A DNA stretch of 64,000 bases from the NCBI GenBank assembly GCA_948467395.1, contig CAOKDX010000002.1:124001-188000 (forward strand), in the 5' to 3' direction. Source of the stretch: an uncultured Clostridia bacterium. Lineage in GTDB: Bacteria; Bacillota; Clostridia; Lachnospirales; Lachnospiraceae. Position 1 is the stretch's first letter, and each line of letters begins with the position of its first letter. This document shows, piece by piece, positions 18,605 to 26,138 of this stretch. The notes under the pieces were generated by a model. That model saw nothing but the letters and a program-made list of their open reading frames with translations. It was not told the DNA's origin and ran no database searches. Made by a program: the position numbers and the translations under genes.

Positions 18605-19460
18605 CCCTCATTTCTACATGTTGCGGCTTTTCAATGGTGATCCTGCCTAGACGGGCATTCCTGAAATCATCCAGCAGCAGAAAGGCAGCCTTGTCAAAAT
18701 CGGGTTCCTTCCCCCTGCCGATGCATCCCCGGACCTCTGCCAGCTGGCGAAGCAGCTCCACGGAATCCTGCCGCTCCTCCACATGATAATGCCGGTTTAG
18801 TGTTCCCGCATAATTTTCCGTCAGAAATTCAATCAGATCCAGCGCCAGGTCCGTGCTCTGGATCAATTCATCGCGGATGGCACCAGTAAAAGCCAGGTGC
18901 TGTCCCACAGTCTGATCCTCAAATTTCGGCCACAGAATACCAGGCGTATCCAGCAGTTCCACCTGTTTATTCAGACGAATCCACTGCTTGCCTTTCGTAA
19001 TGCCTGGCCGGTTGCCGGTCTTAGCGCATGCCCGTCCGGCAAAGCTGTTGATAAAGGTAGATTTTCCAACATTGGGTATACCGACGATCATGGCCCGGAC
19101 CGGGCGGTTCAATATACCCCTTTTTCTATCTCTCTCTATCTTTTCCTTACACGCCTGCTGGATCAGCGCATTGACTTTTTTCAATTCATTCTTCTTTCTG
19201 GCATTTATGGCAAGCGCCAGATACCCTTTTTGGTTATATTCCCGAATCCACAGATCCAGAAATCCGGGATCTGCCATATCGCTTTTATTTAATAATATGA
19301 TACGGGATTTACCAGCTGCCAGTTTATCGATATCCGGATTTTTACTGCTCATTGGAATTCTGGCGTCCACCAGTTCGATCACCACGTCAATCAGCCGGAT
19401 ATCCTCCTGCATGGTGCGCTTTGCCTTGGTCATATGTCCCGGATACCATTGAAAATGCAT
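18588..19460 (-). CDS. rbgA: Ribosome biogenesis GTPase YlqF/RbgA
   Basis: A 290-residue circularly permuted GTPase that acts in late assembly of the 50S subunit. The family start MHFQWYPGHMTKAKR is followed by the permuted motif order: G4 NKSD (about residue 58), then G1 GIPNVGKST (about 130) and G3 DTPG (about 170). The C-terminal ANTAR-like RNA-binding region completes the usual length. AAAGGAG lies 7 bases before the ATG at 19460. It follows the lepB-like gene by one base and overlaps the next lepB by 17 bases. In Firmicutes rplS, lepB and rbgA are typical neighbours. Confidence 0.95.
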   Translation of the reverse strand: MHFQWYPGHMTKAKRTMQEDIRLIDVVIELVDARIPMSSKNPDIDKLAAGKSRIILLNKSDMADPGFLDLWIREYNQKGYLALAINARKKNELKKVNALIQQACKEKIERDRKRGILNRPVRAMIVGIPNVGKSTFINSFAGRACAKTGNRPGITKGKQWIRLNKQVELLDTPGILWPKFEDQTVGQHLAFTGAIRDELIQSTDLALDLIEFLTENYAGTLNRHYHVEERQDSVELLRQLAEVRGCIGRGKEPDFDKAAFLLLDDFRNARLGRITIEKPQHVEMRDEIRD

Positions 19461-19461
19461 G

Positions 19462-20082
19462 TCAATCTCCTTTTACTGCGGCGCCGGTAGAGGTTGGCCC
19501 TCCCACCATCGAAAACGGGTTCAGCCGCAGGATCACTTTTCCTATAATATTGCCTTTTCTCACTTTTGTAAACGTTGTATTTCTGCTATCGTCCTGATCT
19601 GCCCTTTTGTCACTCAAAACAAAATACTCATCCTCATCCAGTTTGATCTCGTCATTGGCACGCCCTGCAGAAATAATGTCCTCAAACAGATAATCTTCTT
19701 CCAGAGCAGCGCCGTCCACATAGATTATGCCGTCACGGATTTGAATGGTCTCACCTGGCAGTCCCACAACGCGCCGGATAAGAATAGAAGAATCGTTTGC
19801 CATTTCCGTTTCGTTCTCATCCTGTTCCGGATAGAAAGCAATTACTGCACCGCGGCCCGGGGAGAGAAGGAAAAAGGATGTTTTATTCACAATGACGTCC
19901 TCACCATTATAAAGAGTCGGTTCCATGGCACTGCCGATCATACTGGCTTTCTTCATGGCGAACTGAACGATCAGCCACGCCGCAAGGATTACCAGGACGG
20001 CGGCAATCAGGAACCAGAGAATTTCTTTCAGGATCTGAATGCGCCTCTCCTTCTTTGTCTCTTCCTCAAATCGCAGATTCAT
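19462..20082 (-). CDS. Signal peptidase I homologue lacking the catalytic Ser and Lys
   Basis: A 206-residue S26-fold membrane protein with one membrane segment (about residues 23-43). Aligned with the paralogue at 17711-18604, the motif GSSMEP reads GSAMEP, so the nucleophile serine is alanine (codon GCC), and YIKRIIGIPGD reads LIRRVVGLPGE, so the general-base lysine is arginine (codon CGG). Box E is also altered (SDKRADQDDSR for GDNRNASVDSR). The frame is intact and otherwise well conserved, so this looks like a maintained pseudoenzyme rather than a decayed gene. Staphylococcus aureus SpsA, next to active SpsB, is a known parallel. The start at 20082 has AAGGAGGG 5 bases upstream; a start seven codons earlier is possible. 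Confidence 0.88.
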   Translation of the reverse strand: MNLRFEEETKKERRIQILKEILWFLIAAVLVILAAWLIVQFAMKKASMIGSAMEPTLYNGEDVIVNKTSFFLLSPGRGAVIAFYPEQDENETEMANDSSILIRRVVGLPGETIQIRDGIIYVDGAALEEDYLFEDIISAGRANDEIKLDEDEYFVLSDKRADQDDSRNTTFTKVRKGNIIGKVILRLNPFSMVGGPTSTGAAVKGD

Positions 20083-20117
20083 ATTTACCCTCCTTACCTT
20101 CATTTATATAGCAGAAA

Positions 20118-20178
20118 AGGGACAAACCAGATTGTCTGCGGCAGGCAAAGCTGCACCAGACAAAATGGCGTTGTCCCT
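20118..20178 (-). terminator. Long structured hairpin between rplS and the lepB-like gene
   Basis: Nested complementary arms: outer AGGGACAA/TTGTCCCT (20118-20125 with 20171-20178), inner TTGTCTG/CAGACAA (about 20133-20139 with 20157-20163) and a short GCAG/CTGC stem. On the minus strand it is followed by TTTTC. It probably attenuates transcription from rplS into the downstream genes. Confidence 0.55.
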
Positions 20179-20195
20179 CTGTAAGCGGTCATGTA

Positions 20196-20543
20196 CTATT
20201 TTACTAATTCTTTTACCTTGGCTGCCTTGCCGACACGTCCACGCAGATAGTTCAGCTTCGCCCTTCTGACCTTACCACGGCGTACTACTTCAATCTTCTC
20301 TACGATGGGGGAGTGGAGCGGCCATGTCTTCTCGACACCGATTCCATTGGAGAACTTGCGGACAGTAAATGTCTCCCGGGTGCTTCCGCCCTGTCTCTTC
20401 AGTACAATGCCCTCAAAAACCTGCGTTCTCTCTCTCTGTCCCTCTTTTACCTTGGCATATACCTTTACCGTGTCACCGACACGGAACTCCGGTACTTCTG
20501 CTTTCAGCTGCTCTGCTTCGATTTTTCTGATAATCTCGTTCAT
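20196..20543 (-). CDS. rplS: 50S ribosomal protein L19
   Basis: A 115-residue L19 located at the 30S-50S interface. The sequence [29 protein letters not shown] and the [16 protein letters not shown] end are diagnostic, and the length is typical. A strong site (AGGAGG, 8 bases upstream) precedes the ATG at 20543, as expected for a highly expressed gene. It has its own promoter at 20626-20655 and is separated from the downstream lepB-like gene by a structured hairpin. Confidence 0.98.
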   Translation of the reverse strand: MNEIIRKIEAEQLKAEVPEFRVGDTVKVYAKVKEGQRERTQVFEGIVLKRQGGSTRETFTVRKFSNGIGVEKTWPLHSPIVEKIEVVRRGKVRRAKLNYLRGRVGKAAKVKELVK

Positions 20544-20625
20544 TGTTGTTCCTCCTAAATCTTTTTTGATGTTCTTAATGTATTCATTCCCATCAGAGGA
20601 CCATCTACTTTTTCACAACATTAAA

Positions 20626-20655
20626 AATATAACATATCTGACTATGTCCAGTCAA
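20626..20655 (-). promoter_or_regulatory. Promoter of rplS
   Basis: On the minus strand TTGACT (20650-20655) and TATATT (20626-20631) are 18 bases apart. A small inverted repeat, TGACT/AGTCA, starts at the -35 box. The predicted leader is about 75 bases. Confidence 0.6.
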
Positions 20656-20684
20656 GCTATCTTTTCAGAAAATTTGGCCTATAA

Positions 20685-22004
20685 TTATTCTTCTCCCTCT
20701 TCGTTAAATACCTCCTTGCCAAACCGCACTGCGATGGAATTGGCGTGAGCGGTGAGATGCTCTGCTTTCGCGAAGCGGATAATATCCTCATGCACTTCCT
20801 CCAGTGCCTCTCTTGAGTAGGAAATCACACTGGATTTCTTAACGAAATCATCCACCGACAGCGGAGAAAAGAATTTCGCCGTGCCGTTGGTCGGGAGAAC
20901 ATGGTTGGGGCCGGCAAAATAATCCCCCAGCGGTTCACTGCTGTATTCTCCCAGGAAAATAGCTCCTGCATTCTTCACCCGGGTCATAGTGGCAAAGGGA
21001 TTGGCGGTGAGGATTTCCAAGTGCTCGGACGCAACGGCATTCACTGTATCAATGGCGTCCTCCATTGTATCTGCCAGCAGGATATAACCATAATTTTCAA
21101 TGGAACGGGATATAATGTCCCGGCGTGAAAGGGCGGAGATAAATTCCTCTGTCTGGGCTGATACCTTCTCTGCCAGCTCCCGGCTTGTCGTCACTAAGAT
21201 TGCCGATGCCAGTTCGTCATGTTCTGCCTGGGACAAAAGATCGGCGGCGACGTATCTTGGATTCGCCGTCTCGTCGGCCAATATCATAATCTCACTCGGA
21301 CCCGCCACTGAATCGATGCTGACATGACCGTATACGGATTTTTTGGCAAGAGCCACGAAAATATTTCCCGGTCCCGCAATCTTGTCCACCTTGGGAATGG
21401 ATTCTGTCCCATAGGCCAGGGCGGCTACCGCCTGGGCGCCTCCCACCTTGCACACCTCAGTGGCGCCGGCCAGATGAGCCGCGGCCAGTGTGGCCGGATT
21501 TATCCTGCCGTCCGCTCCCGGCGGCGTCACCATAACAATCCGTTTCACCCCGGCTGTTTTGGCAGGAATAATATTCATCAGCACACTGGACGGATAGGCG
21601 GCCTTTCCTCCCGGCACATAGACGCCGACACTTTCCAGTGGTGTGATGCGCTGTCCCAGGATCACGCCATCCTCTCTGGTAGTAAACCAGCTGTTGTGCA
21701 GCTGCTTCTCATGAAAAGAACGGATATTCGCAATGGATCTTTTCATAACCTCCACAAGCCCGGGATCAATCTGTGAATACGCCTCCCGGATCTCCTCTTC
21801 TGTGACATAAAGGGTATCAGGCGTCAGATCAGCCCTGTCAAATTTCTTTGTGTATTCAAATACCGCCCTGTCTCCCTTGTCCCTGACGTCCTTCAGAATT
21901 TCATTTACCGTATCCTGATACTGGTCGTAATTATTGGGACTTCGTTTCAGTAAATCATCCAATATATTTTTTTTCGATTCCTCTGTCAATGGAATAATCC
22001 GCAT
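20685..22004 (-). CDS. hisD: Histidinol dehydrogenase
   Basis: Oxidises L-histidinol to L-histidine in two NAD-dependent steps, the last steps of histidine synthesis. The 439-residue protein shows GVYVPGGKAAYPSSVLMN, GPGNIFVALAKK, the zinc-site segment LSQAEHDELASA and GPNHVLPTNGTA. The ATG at 22004 has GAGG 6 bases upstream; the in-frame TTG two codons earlier is less likely. It is the third his gene in hisZ-hisG-hisD, and the rest of the pathway (hisB, C, H, A, F, I) is not in this window. The next gene, rplS, has its own promoter. Confidence 0.96.
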   Translation of the reverse strand: MRIIPLTEESKKNILDDLLKRSPNNYDQYQDTVNEILKDVRDKGDRAVFEYTKKFDRADLTPDTLYVTEEEIREAYSQIDPGLVEVMKRSIANIRSFHEKQLHNSWFTTREDGVILGQRITPLESVGVYVPGGKAAYPSSVLMNIIPAKTAGVKRIVMVTPPGADGRINPATLAAAHLAGATEVCKVGGAQAVAALAYGTESIPKVDKIAGPGNIFVALAKKSVYGHVSIDSVAGPSEIMILADETANPRYVAADLLSQAEHDELASAILVTTSRELAEKVSAQTEEFISALSRRDIISRSIENYGYILLADTMEDAIDTVNAVASEHLEILTANPFATMTRVKNAGAIFLGEYSSEPLGDYFAGPNHVLPTNGTAKFFSPLSVDDFVKKSSVISYSREALEEVHEDIIRFAKAEHLTAHANSIAVRFGKEVFNEEGEE

Positions 22005-22022
22005 AGTCAACCTCTTTTCTAC

Positions 22023-22664
22023 CTAATGTTCTAACGCACCCTTTAAGTCTCTCACCAGCTTCGTGATCCGCTCCCTCTGCAGTTTCATACTGGCCTCATT
22101 TACAATGACCCTGGCAGAGAGCGGACAGATTTTCTCCAAAACCTCCAGTCCGTTGGCTCGAAGGGTAGACCCCGTTTCAACGATGTCCACGATTACCTGG
22201 GACAAACCGACAATGGGGGCCAGCTCCACAGAGCCATTGAGTTTAATGATCTCTACCGTCTGGTGTTTTTTATTATAAAAATAGTCCTTGGCGATACCCG
22301 GATATTTAGTTGCCACCCGGATTACCTGATTTTTCTTTAAAAGATCCCTGGCGCTCAGGGGCCCCGCCACACACATATCGCATCTGCCAAGCCCCAGGTC
22401 CAGCACCTCCAGCACCTTTCTGCCCTCCTCCATAATGGTATCGCTTCCCACGACACCGATATCTGCCGCGCCGTACTCAACATACGTCGGGACATCTGAA
22501 GTCTTCGACAAGAAGAACTTAAGACCCAGCTCCTCATTGACAAAGATCAGCTTTCTTGTCTCCTTATCCTTCATCTCCTCACAGGTGATACCTGTCTGTT
22601 CCAGCAGCGCCAGTGTCTGCTTCGCCAGGCGTCCCTTTGCAAGAGCGATCGTTATATATTTCAT
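22023..22664 (-). CDS. hisG: ATP phosphoribosyltransferase, short form
   Basis: Catalyses the first step of histidine synthesis, joining ATP and PRPP. At 213 residues this is the short HisG_S form, which lacks the C-terminal regulatory domain and needs HisZ, encoded directly upstream. The start MKYITIALAKGRLAKQTL and the PRPP-binding region VDIVETGSTLRANGLEV near residue 160 are typical. GGAGG lies 13 bases before the ATG, slightly far. It lies 18 bases before hisD and 28 bases after hisZ. Confidence 0.96.
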   Translation of the reverse strand: MKYITIALAKGRLAKQTLALLEQTGITCEEMKDKETRKLIFVNEELGLKFFLSKTSDVPTYVEYGAADIGVVGSDTIMEEGRKVLEVLDLGLGRCDMCVAGPLSARDLLKKNQVIRVATKYPGIAKDYFYNKKHQTVEIIKLNGSVELAPIVGLSQVIVDIVETGSTLRANGLEVLEKICPLSARVIVNEASMKLQRERITKLVRDLKGALEH

Positions 22665-22692
22665 ATTCTCTGCCTATCCTCCGTTCTGATCC

Positions 22693-23931
22693 CTATGCAT
22701 CACCCAGCTGAAATTCCGTGACTTCGCCGGTGTCATCAATATATAGAATGGCCTCCACCTCATTCCGACTTCCAAACTCTTTGTATTCCTCCAGAGAAGT
22801 CTCGGCATTTTTGCGCATCAGGCGAGCCGGTTTATTCTGTGCCCGGAGCTCATTGGCAAGCTCGACAGCCGGCTTCCGGTTTGCAGAACGATACAAAATC
22901 AGGATGTCCCCCTCTCTGGCATCAATCCTTACCTGCTGGCTGTCCAGCGCCTCCATCAGCTGGTCCAGAACAAATACAAGACCGATGGCCGGCGTCTCTT
23001 TTCCGAACTGCTCTGCCAGATTATCATACCTGCCTCCCGTGACGATGGCGTCTCCTGTGCCGTAAGTATATGCCTTAAAGATTATCCCCGTATAGTACTC
23101 GTAATGTGACAGCATGCCGAGATCGAAGGTAATATGATCTGAGAGGCCATACGTTTCAAGAATCTGATAGATCTTCTCCAGACGTTCCAGCGCCTCAGCC
23201 GCTCCGGCATGAGAGGTTTTTTCTTTGGCATAGGAAATGGTCTCCCTGCCGCCGAAAAGATCGGGAAGCCGGATAAGCAGTTCCTTGCAGTCACCTGGTA
23301 TATCCTTTTTTTCCAGCATATCCTCTACCGCAAAAATATTCTTATTTTGCAGATAGATCCTGAGCTGCTGCGTCTCCTCCCCAGTCAGCTTTGCTTCTTC
23401 CACGAGTCCACGGAACAGGGCAGCATGACCGATATCCACCTTAAATTCCTTTAAACCGGATTTGAGAAGCCCCTCAATGGTCATGGCGATCATCTCGCCA
23501 TCGGCATCGGAGGAATCGTCATTCATAAGCTCTGCCCCGATCTGCGTAATCTCGGAAAGCTTTCCCTGGTAACCGCTGCGGTGGACAAAGGTATTTCCGG
23601 TGTAACACAGACGGATCTGCATGTCCTCCCGTTCATAATATTTCGCCACACAACGGGCAATGGAGGGTGTAATATCAGGACGGAGTACAAGAGTATTGTT
23701 ATACTGGTCAAAAAACTTAAACATCTCCCGGGACGTCACAGTACCCTTTTCATGATTGAATATATCAAAGAATTCAAATGTCGGCGTCTGTATATCCTTA
23801 AATCCATACAGCTTCATTATGTCGTGAATGGCGTTCTGAATCTTAATCCGCTTCTCACAATCTTCTCCATAAATATCACGCACGCCCTCTGGTGTAAACA
23901 GCAGCGATTTCTGATTTAGGTTCTCTGGCAT
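22693..23931 (-). CDS. hisZ: ATP phosphoribosyltransferase regulatory subunit HisZ
   Basis: A 412-residue histidyl-tRNA-synthetase-like protein that forms the HisG_S-HisZ complex and carries histidine feedback control. It shows class II synthetase-like motifs (FKFFDQYNNTLVLRPDITPSIAR; YTYGTGDAIVTGGRYDNL) but lacks the HisRS anticodon-binding domain of usual length. The pairing with short hisG fixes the assignment as HisZ rather than HisRS. GGAGG lies 9 bases before the ATG at 23931, and the gene follows ilvA by 23 bases. Confidence 0.94.
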   Translation of the reverse strand: MPENLNQKSLLFTPEGVRDIYGEDCEKRIKIQNAIHDIMKLYGFKDIQTPTFEFFDIFNHEKGTVTSREMFKFFDQYNNTLVLRPDITPSIARCVAKYYEREDMQIRLCYTGNTFVHRSGYQGKLSEITQIGAELMNDDSSDADGEMIAMTIEGLLKSGLKEFKVDIGHAALFRGLVEEAKLTGEETQQLRIYLQNKNIFAVEDMLEKKDIPGDCKELLIRLPDLFGGRETISYAKEKTSHAGAAEALERLEKIYQILETYGLSDHITFDLGMLSHYEYYTGIIFKAYTYGTGDAIVTGGRYDNLAEQFGKETPAIGLVFVLDQLMEALDSQQVRIDAREGDILILYRSANRKPAVELANELRAQNKPARLMRKNAETSLEEYKEFGSRNEVEAILYIDDTGEVTEFQLGDA

Positions 23932-23954
23932 GTCCGTTCTCCTCCATCCTCTTT

Positions 23955-25172
23955 TTAGTATATGCCTGTAGGGCGTTCCTGCCGCGGGGCATAACCCGCC
24001 TTTATCAGATCCTCTATAATGGTCTCACGGTGCTCGCTGCCAAAGGCTTCCATCGTAATAGTAAGCTCTACAGCCGCATTCCGGTTAATGCTGACAAACT
24101 GGTTATGCTCCAGCCGTATAATATTCCCCTGGGATCTGGCGATGACATCTGCCACATGAAGGAGTTCACCCGGGCGGTCTGGCAGCTGGATGCTGACCGT
24201 AAAGATCCGGTCCCTCTGGATCAGGCCGTGCTGAACCACAGAAGACATTGTGATAACATCCATGTTCCCACCACTGAGAATGCAGACCACCTTCTTTCCT
24301 TCACAATCCAGCTGTTTGAGAGCTGCCACACTGAGAAGCCCCGAATTTTCCACGACCATTTTGTGGTTTTCCACCATATCGAGGAAATTGACAATCAGTT
24401 CATGATCGTCCACTGTCACAATCTCATCCACATTTTTCTGGATATACGGGAAAATATTACTGCCCGGCGTCTTCACGGCCGTTCCGTCCGCAATGGTATT
24501 TACCGCCGGCAGTGACACCACCCGGCCCTGCCGGATGGATTCCTTCATGCAGCTGGCTCCTGCCGGTTCCACTCCGACGATCCGTATATTCGGATTCAAC
24601 AGCTTGGCAAGGGTTGACACCCCGCAGACAAGGCCGCCGCCGCCTATGGGAGCCAGTATCATATCAACAGTAGGAAGCTCCTTAATGATCTCCATGGCAA
24701 TGGAACCCTGTCCGGTGGCCACTACCTCATCGTCAAAAGGATGGATAAAAGTATAGCCTTTTTCCTCTGCCAGCTCCAGCGCATGGGCGCAGGCATCGTC
24801 ATAGACATTTCCATGAAGGATAACCTCCGCGCCATACCCCTTTGTGCGGTTTACCTTGATCAGAGGAGTAGTATCCGGCATGACGATCACTGCCTTTACC
24901 CCGAATAGCTTCGCCGCATAGGCAACTCCCTGTGCATGGTTGCCGGCGGACGCCGTGATCAGACCGCGCTTTCTCTCCTCCTGGGAAAGCGTGCTGATCT
25001 TATAGTAGGCGCCACGGACCTTATAGGCACCGGTGTACTGCATATTTTCCGGTTTCAGATAAATCTTTCCGCCGGTCTGGGCACTGTAATATTCACTATA
25101 GATCAGATTTGTGGGAAGAATTACATTCTTCACAGCCTCGCTTGCTTCTTCGAATTTATCTAATGTCATCAT
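23955..25172 (-). CDS. ilvA: Threonine ammonia-lyase with ACT domain
   Basis: PLP enzyme converting threonine to 2-oxobutanoate and ammonia. The catalytic part has NMQYTGAYKVRGAYYK with the PLP lysine (about residue 55), SAGNHAQGVA, the glycine loop IGGGGLVCG and SGGNMD. A single C-terminal ACT domain (about 325-405, VSIQLPDRPGELLHVADV) is of the short type found in TdcB/YgkA-like enzymes, so whether it serves isoleucine synthesis or catabolism is open. The start is uncertain: the double ATG at 25172/25169 has only a distant AAAGG. It lies between ftsY (24 bases) and hisZ (23 bases) and is probably cotranscribed with both. Confidence 0.92.
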   Translation of the reverse strand: MMTLDKFEEASEAVKNVILPTNLIYSEYYSAQTGGKIYLKPENMQYTGAYKVRGAYYKISTLSQEERKRGLITASAGNHAQGVAYAAKLFGVKAVIVMPDTTPLIKVNRTKGYGAEVILHGNVYDDACAHALELAEEKGYTFIHPFDDEVVATGQGSIAMEIIKELPTVDMILAPIGGGGLVCGVSTLAKLLNPNIRIVGVEPAGASCMKESIRQGRVVSLPAVNTIADGTAVKTPGSNIFPYIQKNVDEIVTVDDHELIVNFLDMVENHKMVVENSGLLSVAALKQLDCEGKKVVCILSGGNMDVITMSSVVQHGLIQRDRIFTVSIQLPDRPGELLHVADVIARSQGNIIRLEHNQFVSINRNAAVELTITMEAFGSEHRETIIEDLIKAGYAPRQERPTGIY

Positions 25173-25196
25173 GGATAGCCACAACCTTTCTTTTGA

Positions 25197-26123
25197 TTAC
25201 TGGAACAGGGCATTGACAAATTCCTCTGCGTCAAACCGCTGCAGATCACCGATCTGTTCCCCGATCCCAATATATTTTACCGGTATATTCAGCTCTGACT
25301 GAATTGCAATGGCAATCCCGCCTTTTGCCGTTCCGTCCAGCTTTGTCAAAACCACGCCGCTTACATCTGCCACTTCGCTGAATTCCTTTGCCTGAGCGAG
25401 AGCGTTCTGTCCCGTTGTCCCGTCTACAACGATCATCGTCTCCAGCAGTGCATCCGGGTACTCTTTCCCAATGATTGTATGGATCTTGTGGAGCTCTGCC
25501 ATAAGATTTTTCTTGTTGTGGAGCCGCCCTGCCGTATCGCAGAGCAGGATGTCCACATCTCTCGCCTTTGCCGCCGATACGGCATCATAGACGATAGCAG
25601 CCGGATCCGAACCCTCCTGCCCGGCTATAATGTCTACCCCGGCACGGCCTGCCCATTCCTTTAACTGGTCAATGGCACCGGCACGAAATGTATCGGCAGC
25701 CGCCAGCATAACTTTTTTCCCCATCGCTTTAAACTGCCCGGCAAGCTTTCCCACACTGGTAGTTTTGCCGACGCCGTTGACGCCGATCAGCAGAAGCACG
25801 GATTTCCTGTTGAGAAATTCATAGGCATCCTCATGTACCTGCATCTGATTTTTTATGGTGTCGATGAGCAGCTGTTTACATGCACTGGCTTCTTTTATCT
25901 TTTGTTCCTTTACCTTCTCTTTCAGGCCATCGATAATACGCATCGTTGTATTGATTCCGATATCTCCCATTACAAGGAGCTCCTCCAGCTCCTCATAAAA
26001 ATCATCGTCAATCTCAGAAAATCCGTTAAACAGGGAATCCACCCCGGACACAAAGGATTTTCTCGTCTTTTCCAGTCCATTGCGAAGTCTTTTGAAAAAG
26101 CCTACTTTTTCCTTCTCTTCCAT
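25197..26123 (-). CDS. ftsY: Signal recognition particle receptor FtsY
   Basis: A 308-residue SRP GTPase that docks SRP-ribosome complexes at the membrane. The four-helix N domain ([19 protein letters not shown]) is followed by the G domain with [15 protein letters not shown] (about residue 108), [13 protein letters not shown] and [10 protein letters not shown]. There is no long acidic A domain, as usual in Firmicutes. AGGAGG lies 12 bases before the ATG, at the end of smc. Gene order rnc-smc-ftsY is conserved in Firmicutes. Confidence 0.97.
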   Translation of the reverse strand: MEEKEKVGFFKRLRNGLEKTRKSFVSGVDSLFNGFSEIDDDFYEELEELLVMGDIGINTTMRIIDGLKEKVKEQKIKEASACKQLLIDTIKNQMQVHEDAYEFLNRKSVLLLIGVNGVGKTTSVGKLAGQFKAMGKKVMLAAADTFRAGAIDQLKEWAGRAGVDIIAGQEGSDPAAIVYDAVSAAKARDVDILLCDTAGRLHNKKNLMAELHKIHTIIGKEYPDALLETMIVVDGTTGQNALAQAKEFSEVADVSGVVLTKLDGTAKGGIAIAIQSELNIPVKYIGIGEQIGDLQRFDAEEFVNALFQ

Positions 26124-26138
26124 AACTAAGTCATCCTC

